DNA of 36,836 nt from Paenibacillus puerhi (lineage in GTDB: Bacteria > Bacillota > Bacilli > Paenibacillales > NBRC-103111): positions 1 to 36,836 of the forward strand of contig NZ_WUWM01000049.1 of assembly GCF_009846885.1 (NCBI RefSeq), in the 5' to 3' direction. The notes under the pieces are model-generated. The model did no database searches and had not been told where the DNA came from. It saw only the letters and a list, made by a program, of their open reading frames with translations. The position numbers and the translations under genes are program-made. Of this stretch, positions 6,641-15,313 are shown in pieces (the stretch's first letter is position 1; every line of letters starts with the position of its first letter).

Positions 6641-7519
6641 TCAGGCGTCTCCCGGCTTGCCTTGACGCGGGGTGCGCTGGATACGGAGCTGGATGGACTT
6701 ATCCAGGTATTCGGGCTCGATACCGGGATGACCGGCATTGATGCGCGGAATAGCCATCGGGTCGACGGCCCGGGTCGCCATGCCGCCTACGATCGTGAAC
6801 GCGTAGCGGAAGCCGGCTTCCCGGATATACGACTGAGCGGGCTTGGAGTGTAGGCCATACGGATAAGCGTAGGTCTGGGCGGCCCCTGGGTCGCTATACA
6901 ACTCTTGCAGCTCCCTGGCGCAAGCCAAGCTGTCCTGACGGATACGGGCGGCATATTCCTCGTCGGTTTCCGCCAGACCCGCTTCGGTTGGCAGACGACC
7001 GGTCAGAGCGCTATCATGACCGACTTTATAATGAAGCCCATGGGTGTGGCATTGCACGTCAAACATCCCCGGGCGGTAGGTCAGCATCTCGCGGACTTGC
7101 TCCACCTTAAGGGTCGGGATAGAGGGACTGTCGGGATCGGCCAGGTCCTGAGTAATGGCGAAGTTGACAGCCGGAACGTCCAGCTCCTTCAGGATCGGGT
7201 AGGCGTTGGTATAGAAGCTGCGATAACCGTCGTCGAAGGTAACGAGCACCGCCTTCTCCGGCACACTCCCCCCCTCGTAATAGCGGATGAAGTCCTGCAT
7301 GGTGATGAAGCGGTAGCCGCTTGCTTTTAAATAAGACAACTGGTTGCGAAACAAGGAGGTACTGACCGTACTTGAGCTTTCGGCGTCATCGGCGACATGA
7401 TGGTACATCAGTACGGCGACCTGATCGCGATAGAGCCCCTTAACTTGGGAGGGCCAGGCTTGCAGGAGGCTTGCCAGCATTACGGTTGCCAGCAGGCCGA
7501 ATAAGAGCGGTCGCGTCAT
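6641..7519 (-). CDS. Polysaccharide deacetylase (NodB homology domain)
   Basis: The 292-residue product starts with a hydrophobic segment (residues about 4-22, signal anchor or signal peptide) and continues with VAVLMYHHV, the usual opening of extracellular deacetylases of this type. The NodB domain has TFDDGY (D96, D97), a zinc-histidine region CHTHGLHY (H158 and H163) and AYPYG. It would remove N-acetyl groups from a surface polysaccharide or peptidoglycan outside the membrane. The MYHHV opening and spacing resemble the PgaB/IcaB-like or YadE-like groups, but no synthase (icaA/pgaC) is nearby, so the substrate is open. AAAGGAG lies just before the ATG. A direct repeat TAGGCGC separated by 4 nt lies in the leader. 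Confidence 0.9.
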   Translation of the reverse strand: MTRPLLFGLLATVMLASLLQAWPSQVKGLYRDQVAVLMYHHVADDAESSSTVSTSLFRNQLSYLKASGYRFITMQDFIRYYEGGSVPEKAVLVTFDDGYRSFYTNAYPILKELDVPAVNFAITQDLADPDSPSIPTLKVEQVREMLTYRPGMFDVQCHTHGLHYKVGHDSALTGRLPTEAGLAETDEEYAARIRQDSLACARELQELYSDPGAAQTYAYPYGLHSKPAQSYIREAGFRYAFTIVGGMATRAVDPMAIPRINAGHPGIEPEYLDKSIQLRIQRTPRQGKPGDA

Positions 7520-7560
7520 AATTAGGATCTCCTTTGCGCCTAGTTGGCGCCTATAGACAG

Positions 7561-7589
7561 TTATAACCGATTCCAGCGGATAAATTCAA
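7561..7589 (-). promoter_or_regulatory. SigA-type promoter of the deacetylase gene
   Basis: On the minus strand, TTGAAT (7589-7584), a 17-bp spacer and TTATAA (7566-7561). It is well placed for the gene starting at 7519. Confidence 0.45.
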
Positions 7590-7762
7590 GCGTAGCACGC
7601 CTGGTTACAGGGCCCGATAGATCCCATTCCTTCGAGTACGAAAGGCTTGCCCGCCGGATACGGCAAGAAGGGATATAGCCATTCTATCCATGTCTTCATC
7701 CAAGGCCTTATGATAAGATTGGGTTATAAACCCCAAAATGGTCATGGTAAGGAGCTGCTCAA

Positions 7763-9286
7763 GTGAGCATTCATCTACAGGAATGGATAATAGAAGCGGA
7801 TATTTCCCGCTTGCAGCATGCTATGGAAGCGGGTCTGATCAGCTCGGAAGACATCGTTCAAGTTTATTTGGACCGCATCGCGAAGTACGATTCCTTGATC
7901 CATGCGATAGCCGAGATCAACCCGGACGCTCTGCACATTGCGAGGGCCCTGGATAAAGAGCGTAAGGAAAAAGGGAGCCGGGGCAGCCTGCACGGCATTC
8001 CTATCCTATTGAAAGATAACATCGATACGCACGATAACATGCGAACCAGTGCCGGGTCCGTAGCCTTAGCCGAGTCGTTTGCGGCCCGGGATTCTTTCGT
8101 CGCGGCGAAGCTTCGATCGGCTGGAGCGGTCTTGCTTGGCAAAACGAATATGACGGAATGGTCCAATTTTATGTCGGGGAGCATGCCGGCGGGATTTAGC
8201 TCGCGGGGAGGGTTGGTGCTTAACCCGTACGGACCTGGCGAACTGTTCGTTAGTGGGTCCAGCTCCGGCTCGGCGGCCGCCGTGGCCGCCAATCTGGCAG
8301 CGGCAGCTATAGGAACGGAAACAGCCGGCTCTATCGTCGGTCCTGCCAGTCAACACTTACTCGTGGGTCTCAAGCCTACGGTGGGCTTAGTGAGCCGAAC
8401 GGGGATCATACCGATTTCGATCAGCCAGGATACTCCCGGACCGATAGCCAGAACGGTGTCGGATGCCGCTATTCTGCTAGCCGCTTTAACGGGACCGGAT
8501 GGGGAAGACCCGGCTACCACGGAGTGTCGGAGCCGTAGCTTTACCGACTATACTCCTTTCTTGGATGGGGCTTTGTTAAAGCATGCCCGGATAGGCATTC
8601 CCCGACAATACTATACGCATCTGGACCAGGGGAGGCTCGCGATCATGGAAGCCGCTATTGCGACTCTAAGAGAAGAAGGCGCCACCCTGATCGACCCGGT
8701 CAGCATCCAAGCGGAACAGCCGGATTGGAATAATGAGGTCATCTGCTATGAGTTCAAGAAGGGGCTCAATCACTATTTGTCCCAAGTAGCGGATTCCGTC
8801 CCGGTTCACTCCTTACGGGAATTGATTGAATACAATAAACAGCATTCGGACATCGCCCTGAGGTATGGGCAGGACACGTTAATCCGGTCGGAGGAGATCG
8901 AATGGACGGAGGAAACCTACCTGGAGAAAAAGCAAGCGTATAGGGAAGGGGCGCTTCGCCAAGGAATCGACTATGTACTGGATACGTCCCGGCTGGATGC
9001 TTTATTGCTGCCTGGCGATGTCGATGGTTTGTATCCGGCTGCGCGGCTGGGATATCCGCTGATATCCGTCCCGGCCGGATACTCCAAGCAAGGAGTCGTG
9101 GATGCCGACGGAGACCCTACCCAGGGCCCCTTTGGCGTCGTCTTCTCGGGCAAAGCATTCAGCGAGCCTACGCTCATTCAACTGGCATACGGGTTCGAAC
9201 AAGCGACTCGCCATCGTTTTCCGCCCCGGTTGGATGAGGTGTCATCCGGTATGGTCAAGTCTCCCCGGCAGCAAATTGAGACATAA
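7763..9286 (+). CDS. Amidase signature family protein
   Basis: The 507-residue protein carries the full Ser-cisSer-Lys amidase core: K84 in ILLKDNID, S166 in the SGSSSGSA motif, and the nucleophile S190 in GTETAGSI. The S166-S190 spacing of 24 is the same as in GatA and FAAH. It hydrolyses an amide (or transfers its ammonia), but the substrate cannot be read from sequence; it is unlikely to be GatA because no gatB or gatC is adjacent. One deviation is GTETAGS where most relatives have GTETDGS or GTDTGGS. The start is a GTG at 7763 with TAAGGAG 8 nt upstream. No signal peptide is visible. Codon use is less GC-rich than in the downstream operon. Confidence 0.9.
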   Translation: MSIHLQEWIIEADISRLQHAMEAGLISSEDIVQVYLDRIAKYDSLIHAIAEINPDALHIARALDKERKEKGSRGSLHGIPILLKDNIDTHDNMRTSAGSVALAESFAARDSFVAAKLRSAGAVLLGKTNMTEWSNFMSGSMPAGFSSRGGLVLNPYGPGELFVSGSSSGSAAAVAANLAAAAIGTETAGSIVGPASQHLLVGLKPTVGLVSRTGIIPISISQDTPGPIARTVSDAAILLAALTGPDGEDPATTECRSRSFTDYTPFLDGALLKHARIGIPRQYYTHLDQGRLAIMEAAIATLREEGATLIDPVSIQAEQPDWNNEVICYEFKKGLNHYLSQVADSVPVHSLRELIEYNKQHSDIALRYGQDTLIRSEEIEWTEETYLEKKQAYREGALRQGIDYVLDTSRLDALLLPGDVDGLYPAARLGYPLISVPAGYSKQGVVDADGDPTQGPFGVVFSGKAFSEPTLIQLAYGFEQATRHRFPPRLDEVSSGMVKSPRQQIET

Positions 9287-9357
9287 AGAGGGCAAATAAG
9301 CGTATTATCACGTCTGGACCCTTATGGTACGATTTGGGTTGGAGGAGGGATATACAC

Positions 9358-10416
9358 ATGAGTAAATTGAAAATTGCCGTGATCGGCGCGGGGTCTATTT
9401 CATCCGCTCACTTGAATGCTTATGCGAAAAATCCGGAAGTGGAACTGGTTGCGATCTGTGATTTGGTGGAGGCGCGCGCGAAGAGCGTTGCTGCCCAGTA
9501 CGGCGCGAGCAAGGTGTTCACAGACTACCGCGAGCTGCTGGCTGACCCGGAGATTGAGGCCGTCAGCATCTGTACCTGGAACAATACCCATGTGGAGATC
9601 AGTATCGCTGCGCTGGATGCCGGCAAGCATGTGCTGGTGGAGAAGCCGATGAGCACCGACATAGGCAAGGCCGAGGAGCTTCAGGAAGCCGTTAAGCGAT
9701 CGGGCAAAAAGCTGCAGGTTGGCTTTGTTCGCCGTTACAGCGGCAGCGCGAAGGTGCTGAAGCAGTTTATCGATGCGGGAGAGCTGGGCGACATTTACTA
9801 TGCGAAGGCCTCCATCCTCAGACGTCTGGGCAATCCCGGCGGCTGGTTCTCCGACCGAGACCGCTCCGGAGGCGGGCCGCTGATGGATATCGGCGTACAT
9901 ATCATCGACCTGTGCTGGTACATGATGGGCCGCCCCAAGGTCAAGTCGGTCTCCGGCAATACGTACCATAAGCTGGGCAATCGTGCGCATATCGAAAATC
10001 TGAGCTTCTACAAAGCGGCCGACTACGACGCTTCCAAAAATACGGTGGAGGATCTGGCCAATGCCTTGATCCGCTTCGAGAACGGCGCTTCGCTGTTCGT
10101 CGATGTCAGCTTCACCTTGCATCAGAAAAACACGGTCTCATCCGTTACTATTTATGGCGACAAAGGCGGCGCCGAGATCGAGCCCGACTTCATAATCGCT
10201 ACGGAAAAGCATAATACGATCCTGAATATTCAGCCGCAGGTAGACTACCCTGGCTTCCATATGGAGGAGGGCTTCCAGAACGAAATCGATCACTTCGTGA
10301 ACTGCTGCCTAGGCCGTGCCGAGCTGATCAGTCCCGTGGAGGACGGGCTGGAGATTACGAAAATCCTGTGCGGGATCTATGATTCAAGCGTCAAGGGCGA
10401 GGAAATTCATTTCTAA
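9358..10416 (+). CDS. Gfo/Idh/MocA family NAD(P)-dependent oxidoreductase
   Basis: The 352-residue product has an N-terminal Rossmann fold (KIAVIGAGSISSAHLNAY, residues 4-21) and the family motif VLVEKPMS (residues about 91-98). The C-terminal alpha/beta domain contains GGGPLMDIGVHIIDLCWYMMG, with the aspartate and histidine expected for catalysis. Such enzymes oxidise sugars, inositols or related polyols with NAD(P). It forms an operon with the TIM-barrel isomerase 21 bp downstream, a pairing common in sugar or inositol catabolic clusters; no transporter or regulator is attached, so the substrate is unknown. GGAGGAGGGA (9341-9350) fixes the ATG at 9358 rather than an in-frame start 8 codons upstream. 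Confidence 0.93.
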   Translation: MSKLKIAVIGAGSISSAHLNAYAKNPEVELVAICDLVEARAKSVAAQYGASKVFTDYRELLADPEIEAVSICTWNNTHVEISIAALDAGKHVLVEKPMSTDIGKAEELQEAVKRSGKKLQVGFVRRYSGSAKVLKQFIDAGELGDIYYAKASILRRLGNPGGWFSDRDRSGGGPLMDIGVHIIDLCWYMMGRPKVKSVSGNTYHKLGNRAHIENLSFYKAADYDASKNTVEDLANALIRFENGASLFVDVSFTLHQKNTVSSVTIYGDKGGAEIEPDFIIATEKHNTILNIQPQVDYPGFHMEEGFQNEIDHFVNCCLGRAELISPVEDGLEITKILCGIYDSSVKGEEIHF

Positions 10417-10437
10417 ACACGCGGAGGGGGTGCAGAC

Positions 10438-11313
10438 ATGAAACTCACGAATAAAATCGGTGTGATCGTGGACAGCTTCCAGATCGGCGTCCGCGAGGGG
10501 TTGAAGAAAGCGAAGGGGGTCGGAGCCGACGGCGTCCAAATCTACGCGGTCAGCGGCGAGATGGACCCGGCGAACCTGTCGGCCGATGCCCGGAAGGAGC
10601 TTCGCGCTTATATCGCAGACCTTGGTCTGGAAATTTCGGCGCTTTGCGGCGACCTCGGCGGTCATGGCTTCCAGGACAAGCAGGCGAACCCGGGGAAGGT
10701 CGAGAAGTCCAAACGGATACTTGACCTGGCGCTCGATCTCGGCACGAATATCGTGACGACCCATATCGGCATCGTGCCTGACGACAGGAACGGCGAGGTA
10801 TATCAGGCTTTGCAGACCTCCTGTGAGGAGCTGGGGCAGTATGCGAAAAGCGTCGGCGCTTACTTCGCCATCGAGACAGGCCCGGAGCGCTCGGCGCATC
10901 TGAAGAGCTTCCTGGATACGCTCAGCACGAACGGCGTGTCCGTTAACTTCGATCCGGCCAATATGGTGATGGTGACGGGCGATGATCCGGTAGAGGGCGT
11001 ACGCATCCTGAAGGATTATATCGTGCATACCCATGTGAAGGACGGCGTTCGCTTCCGGGAGGTCGATCCCCGCGGGGTGTACGGCGCCCTTGGCTTCGAG
11101 CCGATGGATCACGGCAAGATCGCTCAGATGGTCAGCTCGGGCGAGATTTTCAGGGAAGTGCCGCTCGGCGAGGGCAAGGTGGCGTTCGATGCGTACTTCG
11201 CCGCGCTGCAGGAGATTGGCTATACCGGCTACCTGACGATCGAGCGCGAGGTAGGCCAGCAGCCTGAAGCGGATATCCGCAAGGCGGTTGAATTTATCAA
11301 GCGGTATAAGTAA
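10438..11313 (+). CDS. Sugar phosphate isomerase/epimerase family (TIM barrel)
   Basis: The 291-residue protein belongs to the xylose isomerase-like/AP endonuclease 2 TIM-barrel superfamily. Metal-ligand positions are visible in VTTHIG, FAIETGPE, VNFDPANM, VHTHVKDG and the late ERE of LTIEREVG. These enzymes isomerise or epimerise sugars or inosose-type ketones, and its partner dehydrogenase suggests a two-step oxidation/isomerisation route. GCGGAGGGGG lies before the ATG, and a terminator follows about 40 bp after the stop, so this is the second and last gene of the operon. Confidence 0.92.
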   Translation: MKLTNKIGVIVDSFQIGVREGLKKAKGVGADGVQIYAVSGEMDPANLSADARKELRAYIADLGLEISALCGDLGGHGFQDKQANPGKVEKSKRILDLALDLGTNIVTTHIGIVPDDRNGEVYQALQTSCEELGQYAKSVGAYFAIETGPERSAHLKSFLDTLSTNGVSVNFDPANMVMVTGDDPVEGVRILKDYIVHTHVKDGVRFREVDPRGVYGALGFEPMDHGKIAQMVSSGEIFREVPLGEGKVAFDAYFAALQEIGYTGYLTIEREVGQQPEADIRKAVEFIKRYK

Positions 11314-11352
11314 AAGAACCGGATTGCAGTCAGGAATGCCGCAACAGAAGAT

Positions 11353-11395
11353 GACCGTCAGGGCCTTGAGAGAACAGCCTTGGCGGTCTTGTTTT
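11353..11395 (+). terminator. Rho-independent terminator
   Basis: GACCGTCAGGGC (11353-11364) pairs with GCCTTGGCGGTC (11377-11388) over 12 bp with two G-U pairs, followed by TTGTTTT. It ends the dehydrogenase-isomerase operon. Confidence 0.75.
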
Positions 11396-11486
11396 GCTTA
11401 TGGGCCGGACTCCTGATCAAAAGGAGATTGGGCGATAGCGTGGAATAGTAAAGTTAAGAGCATGAATGGGAAGGATGACCCTCGAA

Positions 11487-12353
11487 ATGTCCCTCAATGA
11501 ACAGCTTTACACCATCGGCCAAGCGTCGAAGCTATGCCAAATTCCGATCCAGACGCTGCGCTATTACGATCAACTGGGTGTCGTCAAGCCTGCGTCGGTC
11601 GACGGACAGAATGGCTATCGGTATTATTCCAACCGGGAGCTGCTCCAGATCAAGATCGTACAGGATCTGCGCAGCATGGAGTTCTCGCTGGAGGAGATCC
11701 TCGAGATCACCCAGGCCGGCGATCTGGGCTGCACGCTGGAGCGAATGAAGCGGAAGCAGGAGGAGGCCAGGGAGCGCATCCGGACGCTCACCTCACGCGT
11801 CCATGCGATGGAGAAGCGGATGGAGCTGATGGAAGCGCAGCTCCAGCTTCAGCAGGCGTTTGCCCGGGGGGAAGGCTATGTGGAGATGAAGTTTATCGAA
11901 GACAGGCATGTCCTGTCCGAGCGTCGCCGCGGTCCCGCCGGGATGGAGCCCTACACCCAGCGGTTCGTGGAACTGTTTCGAAGGGTAGAGCAGCTCGGAT
12001 TGACACCCGATGGGAGAATCATGACCGTCTACCATGATGATTGGCTGGAGGTTACTTATACCGACTCCGACACCGAGGTATGCGTGCCGATAGCGGCGGA
12101 CAGCTTGTCGGTGCCCGGCGCGGCCGACTCTCTGCGTATTCTCCCGGGCGGGTATTACTTGACAGGAAGTTACCGGGGCATCAGCGGCCCCGAGGTTTGC
12201 AAGCGGCTGTACAGCAGGATGCTGGCCTGGATGGAAGAGCATGGATACAGACCCGACGGCCTCGTCGTTGAGCAATACATCGTGGATCTCAGCCAGATGA
12301 TCGATCCGGAGGAGTTTTTCATCGAGCTCCAGCTTCCCATTGCCAAGCTCTGA
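11487..12353 (+). CDS. MerR family transcriptional regulator with effector domain
   Basis: The product has a MerR winged helix-turn-helix at the N-terminus (YTIGQASKLCQIPIQTLRYY, then GYRYYSNRELLQIKIVQDL) and a dimerising coiled coil (RMKRKQEEARERIRTL). The C-terminal domain of about 150 residues resembles the GyrI/BmrR effector-binding fold, ending EFFIELQLPI. Members bind hydrophobic or aromatic compounds and switch on promoters with long spacers. A promoter of exactly this type lies 44 bp downstream, in front of the epimerase-like gene, and is its likely target. Starts at 11466, 11475 and 11487 are possible; I prefer 11487, which follows GGAAGGA (11469-11475). It is about 288 residues. Confidence 0.9.
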   Translation: MSLNEQLYTIGQASKLCQIPIQTLRYYDQLGVVKPASVDGQNGYRYYSNRELLQIKIVQDLRSMEFSLEEILEITQAGDLGCTLERMKRKQEEARERIRTLTSRVHAMEKRMELMEAQLQLQQAFARGEGYVEMKFIEDRHVLSERRRGPAGMEPYTQRFVELFRRVEQLGLTPDGRIMTVYHDDWLEVTYTDSDTEVCVPIAADSLSVPGAADSLRILPGGYYLTGSYRGISGPEVCKRLYSRMLAWMEEHGYRPDGLVVEQYIVDLSQMIDPEEFFIELQLPIAKL

Positions 12354-12396
12354 TGCTCGAAGTCATTCCTTTTCTTGCGCATCCATCACATTCGTA

Positions 12397-12427
12397 TTGA
12401 CCCTCTAGCCACTGGAGGGTTTATTCT
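12397..12427 (+). promoter_or_regulatory. MerR-type promoter/operator with 19-bp spacer
   Basis: TTGACC (12397-12402) and TATTCT (12422-12427) are separated by 19 bp instead of 17. The spacer is filled by a dyad (12400-12420) with arms ACCCTC and GAGGGT and inner AG/CT matches. This is the hallmark of MerR-activated promoters. The regulator gene ends 44 bp upstream and the epimerase-like gene starts about 90 bp downstream. Confidence 0.8.
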
Positions 12428-12518
12428 TGCGTTACAGAATATTCGCCTCATCGATGAATGGCCCAGGTAGAGGTTTTCTGATTCCATAAGAATGCAGACA
12501 GGTGAAGGAGTGTGGCGC

Positions 12519-13460
12519 ATGGGAAAGCATGTGATTTTGGGAACCGGTCCGATCGGCCGGTATACGATGGAGGAGCTTGTTGCGAACGGGCATGAGGTCA
12601 TGATGGTGAACCGGTCGGGGCAGGCGCAGGTGCCGGACGGTGTGAAGGTGGAGCGGACGGATCTGTATACAGAGTCGGATGTGGACCGGGTGATGCGGGG
12701 CGCCGAGGCGGTCTACCAATGCGCCCAGCCTGCCTATCATCAATGGACGGAGCGGTTCCCGCTGCTGCAGGAGCGGATCGTGGAGGGTGCGGCCAAGGCG
12801 GGTGCCAAGTTGATCGTCGCAGATAACTTGTATATGTACGGCGAGGTACAAGGTCAAATACACGAAGGCTTGCCCTATAGCGCGACTACGAAAAAAGGGC
12901 GCTTGCGAGCCATGCTGTCCGATCGGCTGCATGAAGCGCATCGGGCAGGCCGGCTGCGTACGGCTATCGTTCGCGGCTCGGATTATTACGGCCCGCATGC
13001 TGCGGGATCGGCTTTCGGAACTCTCTTCTTCCGTCCGCTCGTACAGGGCAAGCCGGCCCGGATGTTCGGCAGTCTGGATCAGCCGCATACCTTCACCTTT
13101 ATCCGGGACTTCGGCAGGGCGATGGCGACGGCGGGCCAGCGGGAGGAGGCGCTTGGCGAGGTGTGGCATGTGCCCAGCGCAGAGCCCGTGTCGGTCAGGC
13201 GGTTCGCAGAGATGGCCTACGCAGCAGCGGGCTATCCCAATAGGGTGCGGTTCATGAACCGGCTTACGCTAAGGCTCGGCGGGTTGTTTTTGCCCGAGGC
13301 GCGTGAGGCGGTGGAGATGCTGTATCAACTGGAGAAGCCGTTCCTCGTCGACAGCCGGAAGTGCACAGTACGGTTCGGGCTTCAGCCTACGCCGCTGGAG
13401 GAAGGGATCAGGCAGACGGTGGAGTGGTATAGGAAGGAAGCGGGCTTGCCCAGAGGGTGA
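12519..13460 (+). CDS. Extended SDR / NAD-dependent epimerase-like protein
   Basis: The 313-residue protein begins with a Rossmann nucleotide-binding motif (VILGTGPIGRYT, GxGxxG at residues 8-13). It continues with NRSG for NADP ribose-phosphate discrimination, then AEAVYQCAQPAYHQWTERFP, and VRGSDYYGP, all typical of NAD(P)-dependent epimerase/NmrA-like members. The canonical YxxxK catalytic pair is not clear: the region reads LPYSATTKKGRLRA, so it may be an atypical reductase or a binding protein. GAAGGAG (12504-12510) supports the ATG at 12519. It follows the MerR-type promoter and is presumably induced by the neighbouring regulator. Confidence 0.85.
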   Translation: MGKHVILGTGPIGRYTMEELVANGHEVMMVNRSGQAQVPDGVKVERTDLYTESDVDRVMRGAEAVYQCAQPAYHQWTERFPLLQERIVEGAAKAGAKLIVADNLYMYGEVQGQIHEGLPYSATTKKGRLRAMLSDRLHEAHRAGRLRTAIVRGSDYYGPHAAGSAFGTLFFRPLVQGKPARMFGSLDQPHTFTFIRDFGRAMATAGQREEALGEVWHVPSAEPVSVRRFAEMAYAAAGYPNRVRFMNRLTLRLGGLFLPEAREAVEMLYQLEKPFLVDSRKCTVRFGLQPTPLEEGIRQTVEWYRKEAGLPRG

Positions 13461-13559
13461 GGGATGTGGCGGCCGACCGTAGTGCTTGTTAAAGGTACTA
13501 ACTTAGGATGCAAGTGACCAGGCAGGCGCGGGTGGTTCATTAGACGGGAAGACTACAGG

Positions 13560-13589
13560 TTGGACTCCGGGGCCGTTTAGGCCTATCCT
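13560..13589 (+). promoter_or_regulatory. Possible promoter of the aldo/keto reductase gene
   Basis: TTGGAC (13560-13565) and TATCCT (13584-13589) are separated by 18 bp. About 70 bp upstream (near 13492-13518) is an imperfect dyad, GGTACTAACTT with AAGTGACC, reminiscent of HxlR-family operators, but the match is loose. Confidence 0.35.
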
Positions 13590-13632
13590 ATAGGTAAGGA
13601 ACTTATACGACTAGAAGTAAGGAGGCTGACAA

Positions 13633-14532
13633 ATGACAGACTCGAATACAACCTCCCGTCAGGCTGGCGGTCCTTCAAGCGAAATTCAAGGAGTTCGGCT
13701 CCCCGATGGGACGCGGCTGCCCCGACTGGGGCAGGGCACCTGGCATATAGGCGACCGTCCCGCCAAGAGGAAGGAGGAGCTGCGTACCCTGAGGCGGGGA
13801 GTGGAGCTCGGACTCACCTTGATCGATACAGCGGAAATGTATGGGGACGGGCGCGCCGAAGAGCTCGTAGGCGAGGCAGTTGCCGGACTAAGAGACTCGG
13901 TATTTCTCGTTTCCAAGGTATATCCCCATAATGCGGGTCGTCATCGGCTGGCCCGGAGCTGCGAAGACAGTCTGAAGCGGCTCAAGACAGATCGGCTGGA
14001 TCTGTACCTGCTGCATTGGCGCGGGAATGTACCGTTCAGTGAGACGATCGAAGCGATGGAGAAGCTGGTCCGAGAGGGGAAAATCATGCGCTGGGGCGTC
14101 TCGAACCTGGATACGGCCGATATGAAGGAATTGTTGGCGATACCGGGGGGAGGGGGCTGCATGACCAATCAGGTCCTTTATCACCTGGGCTCCCGCGGTA
14201 TCGAATACGACCTGCTGCCGTGGCAAAGGGAACGGGCGATGCCGATTATGGCCTATTGTCCACTCGCACAGGCCGGGTCGCTAAGACAGGAGTTGGTTCA
14301 CAACCCAGTCGTGAAGGAGATCGCGGCGGGTCATGGCATTACGCCGTTTCAGCTGCTGCTGGCGTGGTGCATTCGGGACGAGGACGTGATAGCGATTCCT
14401 AAGGCGTCGAGCGTTCAGCACGTGGAGGATAATGCCGCAGCCGCCCGCATCAAGCTGACTGAGGAGGAGCTGAGCCTACTCGACCGGGCGTTCCCGGGAC
14501 CTGCGCGCAAGGTGCCGCTGGATATCGTGTAG
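13633..14532 (+). CDS. Aldo/keto reductase
   Basis: The 299-residue protein is a cytoplasmic NADPH-dependent aldo/keto reductase with the full catalytic tetrad: D65 and Y70 in IDTAEMYG, K95 in VSKVYP and H128 in LLHW. WGVSNLD follows, and IPKASSVQHVEDN is the cofactor-binding loop near the C-terminus. The barrel starts at about residue 28 (RLPRLGQGTWHIG), after a Ser/Thr/Gln-rich N-terminal extension. It reduces aldehydes or ketones; the physiological substrate is unknown. AAGGAGG lies upstream of the ATG. It appears monocistronic. Confidence 0.92.
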   Translation: MTDSNTTSRQAGGPSSEIQGVRLPDGTRLPRLGQGTWHIGDRPAKRKEELRTLRRGVELGLTLIDTAEMYGDGRAEELVGEAVAGLRDSVFLVSKVYPHNAGRHRLARSCEDSLKRLKTDRLDLYLLHWRGNVPFSETIEAMEKLVREGKIMRWGVSNLDTADMKELLAIPGGGGCMTNQVLYHLGSRGIEYDLLPWQRERAMPIMAYCPLAQAGSLRQELVHNPVVKEIAAGHGITPFQLLLAWCIRDEDVIAIPKASSVQHVEDNAAAARIKLTEEELSLLDRAFPGPARKVPLDIV

Positions 14533-14550
14533 CAGCTGGCTGGATGCATG

Positions 14551-14591
14551 AAAAAAGACATGCCCGCCGAATCCCTCGGGCCGGGCATGTC
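14551..14591 (-). terminator. Terminator between convergent genes
   Basis: GACATGCCCG (14557-14566) pairs with CGGGCATGTC (14582-14591), with an inner CCGA/TCGG stem. The A-run at 14551-14556 is a T-run on the minus strand, so it mainly serves the YkuK-family gene. Confidence 0.75.
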
Positions 14592-14647
14592 TCTCGCACT
14601 TTACCTGGGGTAACGGAATGGTACCGCCGGACTGAAACCCAGCGTCC

Positions 14648-15118
14648 TTACTCCGCAAACCGGTCGGCCACGGAGCTTGCGCCGAAGCTCTCGGGCTTGA
14701 TTCGGGTCTCGTAGCCGACGGAGGTGACCCAGCCGCAAATTTCCTGGATGAGCGCCTTGGTCTCGCCTTGTTGGCCGATATCGATGTGGATCTCTAGCGG
14801 CCATTCGGCCAGCAGGTCGTCCATCCCCTTGCGATTAAGCAGATCAACCAAAGCGAGGCTTAGCTCGGTTTCTTTGTAGATGCGTGTACGGAGGTCGAAT
14901 AACGGACGGCTGCTTGTTTTGCTGTAGAAGAAACGAGCGCCTCTGCCGATACGGTGAATGATCAACGCGGTTACTAACGTAGTGGTGCGACGGGTGGTGT
15001 GAGAGTCGGTGCCGATGACGATCTTGTACGGAGAAGCGGGCTCCTCGCGCACATACTGGTGCAGATCAAGCACCATATCTTCCATTGTCACATGACCTCT
15101 GCTGGGGCTTATGAACAT
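14648..15118 (-). CDS. ykuK: YkuK family RNase H-like protein (DUF458)
   Basis: The 156-residue product matches the YkuK/DUF458 family, predicted to have an RNase H-like fold. Visible family elements are VIGTDSHTTRRTTTLVTALIIH, where the GTDS aspartate is the probable first acidic active-site residue, then GARFFYSK, the acidic ETELSLALVDLL, and IHIDIGQQGETKALIQEI with a further aspartate. No activity has been shown for the family to my knowledge. AAAGGAG lies 9 nt before the ATG at 15118. It is a separate transcript from the upstream acyltransferase because a terminator lies between them. Confidence 0.82.
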   Translation of the reverse strand: MFISPSRGHVTMEDMVLDLHQYVREEPASPYKIVIGTDSHTTRRTTTLVTALIIHRIGRGARFFYSKTSSRPLFDLRTRIYKETELSLALVDLLNRKGMDDLLAEWPLEIHIDIGQQGETKALIQEICGWVTSVGYETRIKPESFGASSVADRFAE

Positions 15119-15217
15119 GAGTGTTCCACTCCTTTCGGCGGATGAAAGCCACCTCTCTAGTTTACTCCAAAAAAAATAAAAATAGTGTTAAGGTGCGCAG
15201 ATTGTTGCATGTTCTGT

Positions 15218-15264
15218 AAAAAAACAAATCAAGGACCGCACGGCTCTCACCCCGTACGGTCCTT
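15218..15264 (-). terminator. Terminator of the acyltransferase gene
   Basis: AAGGACCG (15231-15238) pairs with CGGTCCTT (15257-15264); the stem extends inward as ACGG/CCGT past one mismatch. On the minus strand it is followed by GATTTGTTTTTTT, and TTTTG follows on the plus strand, so it may act both ways. Confidence 0.75.
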
Positions 15265-15313
15265 TTGTTAGTTAATTCGCAGCGTCTGAAACGGAAAGCC
15301 GCCAGGCTCGTTC

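Noticed and set aside
13492..13518. HxlR-type operator before the aldo/keto reductase
   Set aside because: The dyad is imperfect and no HxlR gene is nearby.
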